Source: Candidatus Cloacimonadota bacterium
Lineage (GTDB): Bacteria > Cloacimonadota > Cloacimonadia > Cloacimonadales > TCS61
DNA length: 10,468 nucleotides
Assembly: GCA_018654125.1 (NCBI GenBank)
Contig: JABIME010000049.1
Span: 1-10,468, forward strand
Direction of reading: 5' to 3'
The translations under genes were made by a program, and so were the position numbers. Each line of letters begins with the position of its first letter. Within the stretch, counting starts at the first letter, position 1. The notes below the pieces were generated by a model, which worked only from the letters and a program-made list of their open reading frames with translations, was not told where the DNA came from and did not search any database. Below are positions 1-7,313 of this stretch, in pieces.

Positions 1-182
1 AGAGTTTTTCCAGCTTGCTGTGGGAAGCTATTTAAAACAATATTGTTTGGACCCGAGCCAACTTTGGTGGAAACCAGTGAAACCAATTGTTTGCTATTTA
101 TGTAATTATGAACGTTTTTAAATTTGGAGTGCAATTTATAGTCACCATTTTTTATACAATCCCCAAAATTAAGAATATCCAT
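1..182 (-). CDS. DUF2877 (AllH-like) family protein, N-terminal part only
   Basis: An open frame runs without a stop from an ATG at 182 to the window edge, giving 60 codons; the rest of the gene lies to the left. A GGGAG ribosome site sits four bases before the ATG, and a good promoter lies further upstream (231-259). The protein begins MDILNFGDCIKNGDYKLHSK. The stretch from about residue 17 to 50, with 'LHSKFKNV', 'QLVSLVS' and 'GSGPNNIVL', follows the pattern I know from the start of DUF2877 proteins (hydrophobic-H-S-x-F, then L-hydrophobic-x-L-V, then G-x-GP-x-N-I-V). That family includes E. coli AllH, linked to oxamate carbamoyltransferase in anaerobic allantoin breakdown; many members have no known role. 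The family call comes from motif memory over only 60 residues. No partner genes of that pathway are visible here. Confidence 0.6.
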   Translation of the reverse strand, partial: MDILNFGDCIKNGDYKLHSKFKNVHNYINSKQLVSLVSTKVGSGPNNIVLNSFPQQAGKT

Positions 183-230
183 AAAACTCCCAAATGAATT
201 TTTCAATTTTTTACTTTTGAAAAAAAGTCG

Positions 231-259
231 AATTTATGTTTTTGAAGTATTGATGTCAA
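231..259 (-). promoter_or_regulatory. Sigma-70-type promoter for the left-edge gene
   Basis: On the minus strand a perfect TTGACA (254-259) is followed after 17 bases by TAAATT (231-236), which matches four of six bases of the -10 consensus. Transcription would start near 224, leaving a leader of about 40 bases before the ATG at 182. It lies between the terminator of the operon on its right and the left-edge gene, which is where a promoter is needed. Confidence 0.6.
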
Positions 260-300
260 ATATTATTAATATTCTGAGTAAATGAAAAGTCTTCTCAATT

Positions 301-334
301 AAAATAAAAAAGCTCGTTCATTAAGAACGAGCTT
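301..334 (-). terminator. Intrinsic terminator of the Gld-like ABC operon
   Basis: A perfect 10-bp inverted repeat (310-319 with 325-334, arm AAGCTCGTTC) encloses a five-base loop. Read on the minus strand it is followed by TTTTATTTT. It starts 26 bases after the stop codon of the DUF4340 gene and so closes the four-gene operon. Confidence 0.9.
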
Positions 335-360
335 AGTAATATTTACTTAAAATGGAAAAC

Positions 361-1278
361 TTATTTAAAATCCATTGCTTCTTTTGTGAAGATATCAACC
401 CAATCTTGATAAACAGAATAGAGGAATTCCTCATTGTTATCTAACTGCATAACATATTTGGGATCTTTATCCATTGCTAATCGAACATAATGATTTGAAC
501 CATCAAGTATTTCAATACCAATCTCTATGCTTGGCATAGCAAGTTTTTCTTTATAAACTTCATATTCGTAATTAACAAATCCATTAACCTTAAGCTGAGT
601 TAATTTCGTAAGAACATCTAAAAGGGCTTTGTTATTTAAGCTTACTATTAAACTGCTCTTCCCATCTGCATAATTCCATACTGAGTCTGAAGGTGTAAGT
701 TCATATGCACTGATTTCGCTGAGAACAGAGATTTTAGAGATATTGTAATCTTCAATTTCCAATATTGTTTTTTCTCTCCAATCATCGGTATTTGTAGTTA
801 CAATATAATTAATGTTCTCTTCTAATTTGAATATTTTGTTCTCATTCGGTCTTCTTACCGGAGTTGTTTTAGAGGAAGAACTTTTTCCTACAATTACCTC
901 ATCTAGCATATTATCATTCTTATCTAAGAATCTTAATAAGGTACCCTGACTGCTTGTAACTCTATAAGTATTAAATGAATCTTCATTTTCTGAAATTGGT
1001 AGATTAGAAGCCTTTACATTTAATACTTTAGTAAATATATTTTGGATCTGATATTCATTTGCTTCTTTTTCGAAAGGAGATACAATTTTCCATATACCAT
1101 TTAGTTTTGATATTTTTAATGTATCTTTAATATTTGATATTTCAATTGAAGCTATCTTTGCAGAATCAGCTTGGAAAAACTGGATTCGTTTTTCTACATT
1201 ATTATCTATTTTCGTTATTAGGAATGCAATTACCAGAATAACCAGGATTCCAATATATGTTTTTTGCTTTTTACTCAT
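361..1278 (-). CDS. DUF4340 domain-containing membrane-anchored protein
   Basis: This is the last gene of the ABC operon. The protein has 305 residues: a short basic start, one membrane helix (about residues 7-24, rich in I, L and V), and then a long non-cytoplasmic part. The mixed beta-rich sequence, with segments such as 'IASIEISN', 'GIWKIVSP' and a later 'SVWNYADG' repeat of the same W-containing pattern, fits DUF4340, a family of unknown function. DUF4340 genes commonly follow GldG-type genes in ABC operons, which supports the call. I chose ATG 1278, because GGAG lies six bases before it; an in-frame TTG at 1290 would place that GGAG inside the coding sequence. The start overlaps the end of the GldG-like gene by eight bases, suggesting translational coupling. 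The protein probably sits in the envelope with the ABC complex; its exact role is unknown. Confidence 0.8.
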   Translation of the reverse strand: MSKKQKTYIGILVILVIAFLITKIDNNVEKRIQFFQADSAKIASIEISNIKDTLKISKLNGIWKIVSPFEKEANEYQIQNIFTKVLNVKASNLPISENEDSFNTYRVTSSQGTLLRFLDKNDNMLDEVIVGKSSSSKTTPVRRPNENKIFKLEENINYIVTTNTDDWREKTILEIEDYNISKISVLSEISAYELTPSDSVWNYADGKSSLIVSLNNKALLDVLTKLTQLKVNGFVNYEYEVYKEKLAMPSIEIGIEILDGSNHYVRLAMDKDPKYVMQLDNNEEFLYSVYQDWVDIFTKEAMDFK

Positions 1279-2848
1279 AAAGTTCTCCAATATGTTTTCT
1301 TCTTTTTAACTCTTTTCTGTAATGTAAAACTCCAAATAAAATTAGTAATATAGAAGGAAGAAGAATATTTAGCCATCGCACAAATTTCTTAGTTCCAGGC
1401 TTTATCTCTTTTAATGGGGTGAATTGCGTTTCACGTGATCTTATCTCAATTAATGTGCCATCCGAAACCATATAATCGACAGCGTTTAACACAAAATCTC
1501 TGTTTCCAGGAACACCTGCTCCAGCACCATCTTTAACAAAGTCGGAATCTGATACAAGCAAGATCTTACCAGATTCTGTACTGCCCACACCATTTTCATC
1601 TTTAGTGTGATTCATGAAGTTACTCACAAATTTTCCACTATATATCCCAGCTACAACTTTAGGCTCGTCTATAAACATTATCTTAAGGTCAGTGTTCAAA
1701 TAAGGAAGATATGAAATATCTAGCAGTGGCATTGTAACTTCACTGCTGTTCACAGAAGTAAAAAGTAGCGGTTCAAAAGAGATATCATTGCTAATGTTTG
1801 TAGTATCAATTTCGGAAGCAAAAATTAGCTGCATATAATCAAGATTTTTTACAAGAATATTATCTTTATTTACATTATTTATTATTGGGAAGAAAGGATA
1901 ACTTACTGGTATTTGTGTTCGGAACATACCACGTTGCTGTTGAACTGTAACTTGTCCACATTGTGCATCAATAACCAGATTTTGTTTAATAGAAATTCCA
2001 TAAGTACTAAGAAGTCGGAAAAGATCGGAATTTATTGGATTGGCTGACATCTGCTGGATATTTGCAGTAATTCTATCCTGGAATAGAATGATGTTCCCAC
2101 CTTGCATAAGGTACTGATCGATATTAACAAGCTGAGACATTTCAAGAGAATCTTCGATACCTGCAATAATTAGTGCATCAATATCATTTTCTACAGGTCT
2201 TTTAAGATTGATCTGAGAGATCTCATAACTTTCGGAGAGAAACTGGGTGATAGTAGCAAATGCATTACCAGTTTGCTGTTGCCCCGGAATTTGTTGTGGA
2301 GCATCTTTCTCTAGATCAAAAATAGCGATCTTCTTTAGTCCGGTTGCAGAGATCTTTTTTATTTTACCTGTTACATCATACTCTAACCCTTGAGTGTTTT
2401 TTATCATTGGTAATGATTCAATTTTATCTTGATAATGAAATACAAGACCCATGTACACTTCACGAATTTCTAGTTTATCGTTCTCGATAACACGCATAGA
2501 AACCGGCATTATCCCATTTTGTTGAGCTTCTTTCTTTAGTTCTTGTTCATCTGCAGGGTCTAAGAATTCAAACTTTAAATTTCCTTGTGAGTATGCCTGA
2601 TATTCAGAGAGTATATCCTGAACAAAACGACGTGAATCTGCATATTCACCAGGCATATTCTTAGAGAAATAAGCTTTTATTATAAGCCTGTTATCTAACT
2701 CTTTTACTGCTATTTTACTGGAAGTTGAAAGGGAGTAAATTTTTCCCTTTGAAAGATCAAAACGCTTAAAGATTGTTAATGAGATGAGGTTAACAAAAAT
2801 AAGAATTGCAATAAGGATTATTATATCGATTGTTAATTTCTTTTTCAT
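1271..2848 (-). CDS. GldG-like ABC transporter auxiliary protein
   Basis: A 525-residue protein with an N-terminal membrane helix (about 7-27), a large extracytoplasmic region, and a C-terminal membrane helix (492-509) followed by a basic tail. Several stretches match the GldG/ABC_transp_aux pattern: 'FDLSKGKIYSLS' after the first helix, 'YFSKNMPGEY' and 'EFLDP' in the first domain, 'DALIIAG' and 'GGNIILFQD' in the central Rossmann-like domain, 'LLVSDSDFV', and 'NRDFVLNAVDYM' leading to 'IEIRSRE' near the end. GldG-type subunits accompany ABC-2 permeases and are thought to act on the outer face of the membrane; the substrate is unknown. A glutamine-rich loop lies around 185-192. AGGAGG lies six bases before the ATG and overlaps the TAG stop of the permease gene, so the two genes are tightly coupled. 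Confidence 0.88.
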   Translation of the reverse strand: MKKKLTIDIIILIAILIFVNLISLTIFKRFDLSKGKIYSLSTSSKIAVKELDNRLIIKAYFSKNMPGEYADSRRFVQDILSEYQAYSQGNLKFEFLDPADEQELKKEAQQNGIMPVSMRVIENDKLEIREVYMGLVFHYQDKIESLPMIKNTQGLEYDVTGKIKKISATGLKKIAIFDLEKDAPQQIPGQQQTGNAFATITQFLSESYEISQINLKRPVENDIDALIIAGIEDSLEMSQLVNIDQYLMQGGNIILFQDRITANIQQMSANPINSDLFRLLSTYGISIKQNLVIDAQCGQVTVQQQRGMFRTQIPVSYPFFPIINNVNKDNILVKNLDYMQLIFASEIDTTNISNDISFEPLLFTSVNSSEVTMPLLDISYLPYLNTDLKIMFIDEPKVVAGIYSGKFVSNFMNHTKDENGVGSTESGKILLVSDSDFVKDGAGAGVPGNRDFVLNAVDYMVSDGTLIEIRSRETQFTPLKEIKPGTKKFVRWLNILLPSILLILFGVLHYRKELKRRKHIGELYE

Positions 2849-2858
2849 AATATCCCTC

Positions 2859-3572
2859 CTATTTCCAATTCCGATTTTCTAAAGATGATTGTGCGAGTTT
2901 AAGAAATAACACGATCAAACTAACAAAATAGATTATATTTCGCGTATCTATAACTCCACGGATAATATTAGAGAAATGGTAATCAATACTTAAGAATTGG
3001 AATGTTCCAACTAAGAAGTCAGGTACGAAAAATAGAAAAAATTTAATTACAAAGAAGAAGAATATTATAAAAAAGCTGATTATAAGCGAAACTATTTGAT
3101 TACTTGTAATACTTGAAGCAAAAATTCCAATTGAGCTGTAAACAGCCCCAAGGAATAATAAACCAATATAACCGCAGAAAATTGCCCCAATATCTACGTT
3201 TGTTCCAAGCAGGATAATTGTGAAAAAATGAACTGAAGTTAACAGTAATCCAACTCCAATAAGCGAGACAGAAGCCCAGAATTTCCCCATTACTATTTGT
3301 GTGTCTTTTAGAGGGAGAGTTGCAAGAAGCTCCATTGTTCCTGTATTTTTTTCTCTAGAAAGAAGACCCATCGTGATTGCTGGAATGAAGAAGAGGTACA
3401 AGAGTGGAATTATGCTGAAAAGTGTGCGCAAATTTGCTTGATTATTAATAAATAATGGGCTGGCAAAGAACCAACCGCTAAGTAGAAGAAAAATTACCAA
3501 AACTATGTAAGCAGCAGGAGAATTAAAATAACTTTTCATTTCTTTTTTTGTGATAGTTAATGCAAGATTCAT
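2859..3572 (-). CDS. GldF-like ABC-2 type permease
   Basis: A 237-residue polytopic membrane protein with about six hydrophobic segments (19-37, 52-70, 102-123, 132-152, 158-183, 212-228). The cytoplasmic stretch 'SREKNTGTMELLATLPLKD' (72-90), followed by 'VMGKFWA', is the hallmark of ABC-2 permeases of the GldF/NosY type, where a glutamate-containing coupling segment meets the ATPase. It forms the membrane channel of the complex with the ATPase encoded just upstream. Its length is normal for the family. The ATG overlaps the TGA of the ATPase gene (ATGA), and AAGGAGG sits within the last codons of that gene, a typical coupled arrangement. It is a GldF homologue by sequence pattern; a role in gliding is not shown. 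Confidence 0.88.
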   Translation of the reverse strand: MNLALTITKKEMKSYFNSPAAYIVLVIFLLLSGWFFASPLFINNQANLRTLFSIIPLLYLFFIPAITMGLLSREKNTGTMELLATLPLKDTQIVMGKFWASVSLIGVGLLLTSVHFFTIILLGTNVDIGAIFCGYIGLLFLGAVYSSIGIFASSITSNQIVSLIISFFIIFFFFVIKFFLFFVPDFLVGTFQFLSIDYHFSNIIRGVIDTRNIIYFVSLIVLFLKLAQSSLENRNWK

Positions 3573-4504
3573 TTTTCACCTCCTTCGATAGTAAGGCTGC
3601 GGAACACTGCTTCTAAACTGATGTTTTGACGATGCATTTCTAATATCTTCCAATCTTTTGTTTTAATAAAATCAAAAACTTCTGCTCTCACATCTTTAGC
3701 TACATCAAACTCTACTTCAACACAAAATGTTGTCTCACTAAGTGGGGAGATAGATAGAATATTAATCTCATTTAACTTTTCTGATATTTCTGGAATTTCA
3801 TTTTCTGGAGCCATAAGTTCGAGTACTAATTTTGTTTTATTTTGGAAGGCAGATTGTAATTCTTCGGTAGATCCATCTGCAACTATTTTGCCCTCATTAA
3901 TTATTATTATTCGGCTGCAAACAGCTTGAACTTCCTGCAAAATATGGCTGGAAATGATAAGTGTTTTTTCCTTTCCAAGCTCTTTTATCAGCTCTCTGAT
4001 CTCAACAATCTGGTTTGGATCTAGGCCACTTGTTGGTTCATCAAGGATTAGTATTTTTGGGTCATGAAGTATTGCTTGCGCAATGCCAACACGCTGTTTG
4101 TATCCTTTAGAAAGAATATTTATGGGTTTTTGAACAACACCGCCTAATCCGCATTGAGCAATAACCTGTTTAATACGTGTACTGAAATTTGGAATTTCTC
4201 TAATATCCGAAATAAACTTTAGATAATCGTAAACTGTCATGTCTATATATAACGGATTATGCTCAGGAAGATAACCGATTAGTTTTTTTATCTCTAATTG
4301 CTTATTGTTTATATTCATATTCTCTACTTCTATATTGCCAGAAGTAGGTGAGAGGAAGCAGGTTATCATTCTTAGTGTTGTTGTTTTTCCTGCTCCGTTC
4401 GGACCCAAAAATCCTAAGATCTCACCTTCGTTGATCTCAAAATTAATGTTATCAACTGCACGTACAGAACCATAATTCTTGGTTAGGTCTTTTATACGAA
4501 TCAT
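3569..4504 (-). CDS. GldA-like ABC transporter ATP-binding protein
   Basis: A 311-residue ATPase, first gene of the operon. The nucleotide-binding domain covers about 1-215: Walker A GPNGAGKTT (34-42), Q-loop region 'GYLPEHNPLY' (77-86) with the usual Gln replaced by Glu as in GldA/CcmA-type proteins, signature 'LSKGYKQR' (131-138), Walker B 'ILILDEPT' (151-158) with catalytic Glu156, D-loop 'GLDP', and switch His187. A C-terminal extension of about 95 residues (217-311) matches the accessory domain seen in this subfamily. All catalytic residues are present, so it should be active. It powers the GldF-like permease encoded next. An AAGGAG lies nine bases before the ATG. The last codons (EGGEK) also supply the ribosome site of the permease gene. 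Confidence 0.92.
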   Translation of the reverse strand: MIRIKDLTKNYGSVRAVDNINFEINEGEILGFLGPNGAGKTTTLRMITCFLSPTSGNIEVENMNINNKQLEIKKLIGYLPEHNPLYIDMTVYDYLKFISDIREIPNFSTRIKQVIAQCGLGGVVQKPINILSKGYKQRVGIAQAILHDPKILILDEPTSGLDPNQIVEIRELIKELGKEKTLIISSHILQEVQAVCSRIIIINEGKIVADGSTEELQSAFQNKTKLVLELMAPENEIPEISEKLNEINILSISPLSETTFCVEVEFDVAKDVRAEVFDFIKTKDWKILEMHRQNISLEAVFRSLTIEGGEK

Positions 4505-4549
4505 TTTAATGAACTCCTTACTTTAAATAAATTTTATAAATATGAAAAA

Positions 4550-4578
4550 AAGAGTGTTGATAATCTGTCAAGAGTGTT
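4550..4578 (-). promoter_or_regulatory. Probable promoter/operator region of the ABC operon with paired 9-bp repeats
   Basis: On the minus strand a TTGACA (4566-4571) lies about 60 bases before the ATPase start. Two exact copies of AACACTCTT (4570-4578 and 4550-4558) lie exactly 20 bases apart, just overlapping the -35 box on one side and filling the spacer on the other. The -10 is not clear: TTTCAT at 18 bases matches only three of six positions, and TATAAA further down (4533-4538) lacks a good -35. The repeats could be a two-site operator on one face of the helix; this is inference. Confidence 0.4.
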
Positions 4579-4642
4579 TTAATGGTTATATTTGAAAGAA
4601 TAATTCATTTAAACAGAACTAAATATTATTGAAAAACGTTTA

Positions 4643-6946
4643 TTATTTCTCCGGTTCCAAATTAAACTCTACTTCAAAAGAAGTGCCATTCTTTCTATTG
4701 AGTTCAAGTTTCCCATGAAGCTGAGATATAAGTGCATTAACAAGATGAAGTCCAAGAGAATTTGTGTTTTCAATATCAAGGTCTTCCGGTATAGAAACAC
4801 CATTATCAGATATTGTAAGGGTATATGATTCTCCTTTCTTTTTTAGAAAGACAGATATTTCACCTTCAGTCATATTTAAAAAAGCATATTTAAATGCGTT
4901 TGAGACAATTTCGTTAATAAGTAAACCAAGCGGGATAGTTTTATTAATATTAAATGATATATCATCAATATCTAAAATTGTTTTAATGTTTTTATTGTCA
5001 TCTCTAAAAGATATTATTAACTGATTAATTAATTTCCTAATATATCTTTCAAGGTTGATCTTGCTCAGGTCTTCAGATTGGTACAAACTTTCGTGAATGA
5101 GCGACATCGATTTTACACGATTCTGACTATCTTTAAAATATTCAAGTGCTTTTTCATCTTTAATATATACAGACTGCATTTTTAGCATACTGGAAATTAT
5201 TTGAAGGTTATTTTTTACTCTGTGATGAATTTCCATAAGCATAACTTCTTTTTCTTTTAGATCTTTTTGAATTATTTTTTCTGTATTTGTTCTTTCTGTA
5301 GCATCACGAAGATTTACCAGAGCAGCATCTGTATCACTCCACGGTATTTTAGTAATGGAAAGATCCATAGGGCATATAGAGCCATCTTCACGTTTAAAAT
5401 TCTGTGATTCAAAGACCGCACCGTTAATCCTTAATTCTTTGAAAAGTTGTTCGCGAGTTTTGTCTGTTTCAGCTGCGAATAGAACGTTGAATGGTTTGCC
5501 AATTAACATTTCTCTTTTGTAACCCAAAATATTTTCTACAGATTTATTGATGTCTACAATACTACCTTTTTTTAAATCAACAACAGCTATAACATCCAGT
5601 GCATCCTGATAGATAGCCTTCATTCGCATCTCAGAACGGAGGAGTTCAGTCTTTACTTTTTTTTGTTTAGTAATATCTTCGCAAATAGCGAGTTCAAATA
5701 GCGGTTCACCATTTTCATCTATTACAATTTGGGAACGTAAAAACGCATGGATAGTCTCTCCATTTTTCTTGATATATCTTTTTTCTAAATCGAAAGAGTG
5801 AATATTTTGTTTTAATAAATCCAAATTCAATAGTTTGTTTTCCTCAATATCATCAGGATGTGTATGGTCAGCAAACTTCTTTTCTAGTAATTCATCTTCG
5901 GAAAAACCTACCATTTCACAATAAGCTGGATTTGCCGAAAGATATTCTCCTTTTAAATTTGTTGTTGAGACTCCAACAGGAGATTGATCTATCATCAAAC
6001 TTAATTTTTGAGAGTTTTCTTTTTGAGTATGCTCTACCTTTTTGCGTTTTATAATATCAAGTTCTAGCTCACGTGTCTTTCGTTTTATTTGAATTGCTAA
6101 AATTCGATTAAAAACAAAAAGAATGAGTAGCAATATGGCTATTATAATTATTAAATATCTTAACCAATTTGGAATAAATGCAACCTTGATTGATTCAGTC
6201 AAATGTTTTTTCATTGATTTATAAAGAATTGATTTATGATTTTCTTTTAATGATTTAATGTTCTGATCAATACTTTTAACAAGTTTGGATGTTAACTTGG
6301 AATTTTTATTAAAAGCAAATAGTAAACGAACTGGTTGAAAAATTACTGGAGTAGTACTAATTTTAGAGTTATTTTCATGAAACTTTCCGAAATCTTTATT
6401 TGTAATTCCTGCATCAATCTCTTCGTTGGCTAGAGCACTAAAAATCTTATCGTAATCACTCATTTCAATAATTGTACAATCTACTTCAAATCTATCAACG
6501 ATATCTTTTAACCCTTGAGGTCCATTGAGGTTAACACTGCCTTTCAATCCTGCAATTTTTTTCCCTTCTAAATCAAGAATTGAATTAATCGAAACACTCT
6601 TATTAGTATAAATACGTGACCAACTTAAAAGAACAGTTTCATTAGAGAATATAAATCTTTTTGCTCTTGCTGGCGATAATCCTACATCAACCATAATATC
6701 AATTTCGTTGTTTTCCAATCTGTTCAAACACTTTTCCCAATCACCATGAATCCATTCGATTTCCCAATTTTCTTTTTCTGCTATATACTCCGTTATATCT
6801 GCCCAGAAACCTAAAACATTGCCACTCTTATCTGTGTATATCTTGGGTGAATTTTCGTATAACCCAATTCTAACTACGTCTTTTGCCAATAATGTACAAT
6901 TTAAGAAAATTAACACTATCCAAAAGATTATTGTTTTATTCTTCAT
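4643..6946 (-). CDS. Sensor histidine kinase: solute-binding domain, two PAS domains, HisKA_2, HATPase
   Basis: A 767-residue membrane sensor. Order: signal peptide (1-21, cleavage near 'LLA-KD'), periplasmic solute-binding domain of family 3 type (about 22-255; 'RIGLYENSPKIYTD', 'SPARAKRFIFS', 'LEGKKIAGLKGS', 'NEEIDAGITNKDFG'), membrane helix (262-283), short coiled linker, PAS 1 (about 310-428, ending 'ICEDITKQKK'), PAS 2 (about 435-553, ending 'LRDATERT'), HisKA_2 with 'EIHHRVKNNLQ' (572-582, likely phospho-acceptor His575), and HATPase (about 655-765; N-box Asn678 and Asn683, G1 'SDNGVSIP', G2 'NSLGLHLV'). The usual second glycine of the G1 box (DNGxG) is Ser718. No receiver domain is attached and no response regulator lies nearby, so the target is unknown. 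Ligand type is unknown; family 3 domains often bind amino acids. AAGGAAA lies a few bases before the ATG. Confidence 0.9.
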   Translation of the reverse strand: MKNKTIIFWIVLIFLNCTLLAKDVVRIGLYENSPKIYTDKSGNVLGFWADITEYIAEKENWEIEWIHGDWEKCLNRLENNEIDIMVDVGLSPARAKRFIFSNETVLLSWSRIYTNKSVSINSILDLEGKKIAGLKGSVNLNGPQGLKDIVDRFEVDCTIIEMSDYDKIFSALANEEIDAGITNKDFGKFHENNSKISTTPVIFQPVRLLFAFNKNSKLTSKLVKSIDQNIKSLKENHKSILYKSMKKHLTESIKVAFIPNWLRYLIIIIAILLLILFVFNRILAIQIKRKTRELELDIIKRKKVEHTQKENSQKLSLMIDQSPVGVSTTNLKGEYLSANPAYCEMVGFSEDELLEKKFADHTHPDDIEENKLLNLDLLKQNIHSFDLEKRYIKKNGETIHAFLRSQIVIDENGEPLFELAICEDITKQKKVKTELLRSEMRMKAIYQDALDVIAVVDLKKGSIVDINKSVENILGYKREMLIGKPFNVLFAAETDKTREQLFKELRINGAVFESQNFKREDGSICPMDLSITKIPWSDTDAALVNLRDATERTNTEKIIQKDLKEKEVMLMEIHHRVKNNLQIISSMLKMQSVYIKDEKALEYFKDSQNRVKSMSLIHESLYQSEDLSKINLERYIRKLINQLIISFRDDNKNIKTILDIDDISFNINKTIPLGLLINEIVSNAFKYAFLNMTEGEISVFLKKKGESYTLTISDNGVSIPEDLDIENTNSLGLHLVNALISQLHGKLELNRKNGTSFEVEFNLEPEK

Positions 6947-6968
6947 TCGGTTTCCTTTTTTTTAAAAG

Positions 6969-6995
6969 AACATATATATGAATACTTCTTGTCAA
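6969..6995 (-). promoter_or_regulatory. Candidate promoter of the sensor kinase gene
   Basis: On the minus strand TTGACA (6990-6995) is followed after 15 bases by TATGTT (6969-6974; four of six). The spacer is short and lies in an alternating AT stretch (CATATATATG), so the exact -10 is uncertain. The message would have a very short leader, starting close to the ribosome site at 6951-6957. Confidence 0.4.
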
Positions 6996-7067
6996 TAATA
7001 AAATTAGTAAGAAGCAATTTGAATAATAATTAATTGATTCTTAGGTGAAATTTAGGAAAAATTAATA

Positions 7068-7095
7068 TTGACACAAATAGTGTTGAATTTAAAAA
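7068..7095 (+). promoter_or_regulatory. Promoter of the tRNA-Asn gene
   Basis: A perfect TTGACA (7068-7073) followed after 16 bases by TAAAAA (7090-7095; four of six). Transcription would begin near 7102, about 15 bases before the mature tRNA. Its placement directly before the tRNA supports it more than the weak -10 does. Confidence 0.5.
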
Positions 7096-7116
7096 GTCAT
7101 CAATTATTAAGTTTAA

Positions 7117-7191
7117 TCCTGAATAGCTCAGCGGTAGAGCGGGTGGCTGTTAACCACTAGGTCGGGAGTTCAAATCTCTCTTCAGGAGCCA
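7117..7191 (+). tRNA. tRNA-Asn (anticodon GTT)
   Basis: A complete cloverleaf can be drawn. The acceptor stem TCCTGAA (7117-7123) pairs perfectly with TTCAGGA (7181-7187), the discriminator is G, and the CCA end is encoded (7189-7191). The D arm is AGCTCAGCGGTAGAGC. The anticodon stem GGTGG/CCACT has one G-T pair and its loop CTGTTAA places the anticodon GTT at 7149-7151. The T arm is GGGAG-TTCAAAT-CTCTC. GTT reads both asparagine codons. It is a single tRNA with its own promoter and terminator. I see no duplicated 3' end that would mark an integrated element. Confidence 0.97.
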
Positions 7192-7196
7192 TATTG

Positions 7197-7227
7197 AAAA
7201 GGCTTCCATTTTTTGGGAGCCTTTTTT
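7197..7227 (+). terminator. Intrinsic terminator of the tRNA-Asn gene
   Basis: An 11-bp stem, AAAAGGCTTCC (7197-7207) with GGGAGCCTTTT (7215-7225), contains one G-T pair and a seven-base T-rich loop, and runs into TTTTTT on the plus strand. It begins six bases after the CCA end. It separates the tRNA from the nitroreductase gene. Confidence 0.9.
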
Positions 7228-7254
7228 ATAATATAGATAAACAAATTATTTGAC

Positions 7255-7282
7255 TTGCAACTTCATAATTTTAGGTTATGCT
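7255..7282 (+). promoter_or_regulatory. Candidate promoter of the nitroreductase gene
   Basis: TTGCAA (7255-7260) and TATGCT (7277-7282) are 16 bases apart, each matching four of six consensus bases. A TTGACT (7250-7255) and a TATATT (7284-7289) lie just outside but are too far apart to pair with each other. Because the tRNA terminator lies immediately upstream, some promoter must be in this 85-base gap; which boxes are used is unclear. Confidence 0.3.
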
Positions 7283-7300
7283 TTATATTCCAAATACATA

Positions 7301-7307
7301 AAGGAGG
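7301..7307 (+). promoter_or_regulatory. Strong ribosome binding site of the nitroreductase gene
   Basis: AAGGAGG is seven bases of perfect Shine-Dalgarno complementarity, six bases before the ATG at 7314. It fixes the start codon and indicates efficient translation. Confidence 0.9.
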
Positions 7308-7313
7308 TTTGAG

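Noticed and set aside
1279..1290. TTG at 1290 as the start of the DUF4340 gene
   Set aside because: It has no ribosome site in front, while the ATG at 1278 has GGAG six bases upstream, and that GGAG would fall inside the coding sequence if TTG were used.
361..4504. ABC operon as a Nos-type copper (NosDFY) or plain ABC-2 drug exporter
   Set aside because: The GldG-like and DUF4340 subunits, with their typical motifs, point to the Gld-type arrangement; no NosD-like or drug-exporter features are present.
4764..6054. Two short plus-strand open frames inside the sensor kinase gene
   Set aside because: The opposite strand encodes continuous PAS, HisKA_2 and HATPase domains; the short frames have no independent support.
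6971..6980. CATATATATG as an operator palindrome before the kinase
   Set aside because: It is an alternating AT tract in an AT-rich gap, and palindromes of this kind arise easily by chance.
7117..7230. tRNA-Asn as an integration site for a mobile element
   Set aside because: I saw no direct repeat of the tRNA 3' end, no integrase gene and no phage-like gene in the window.
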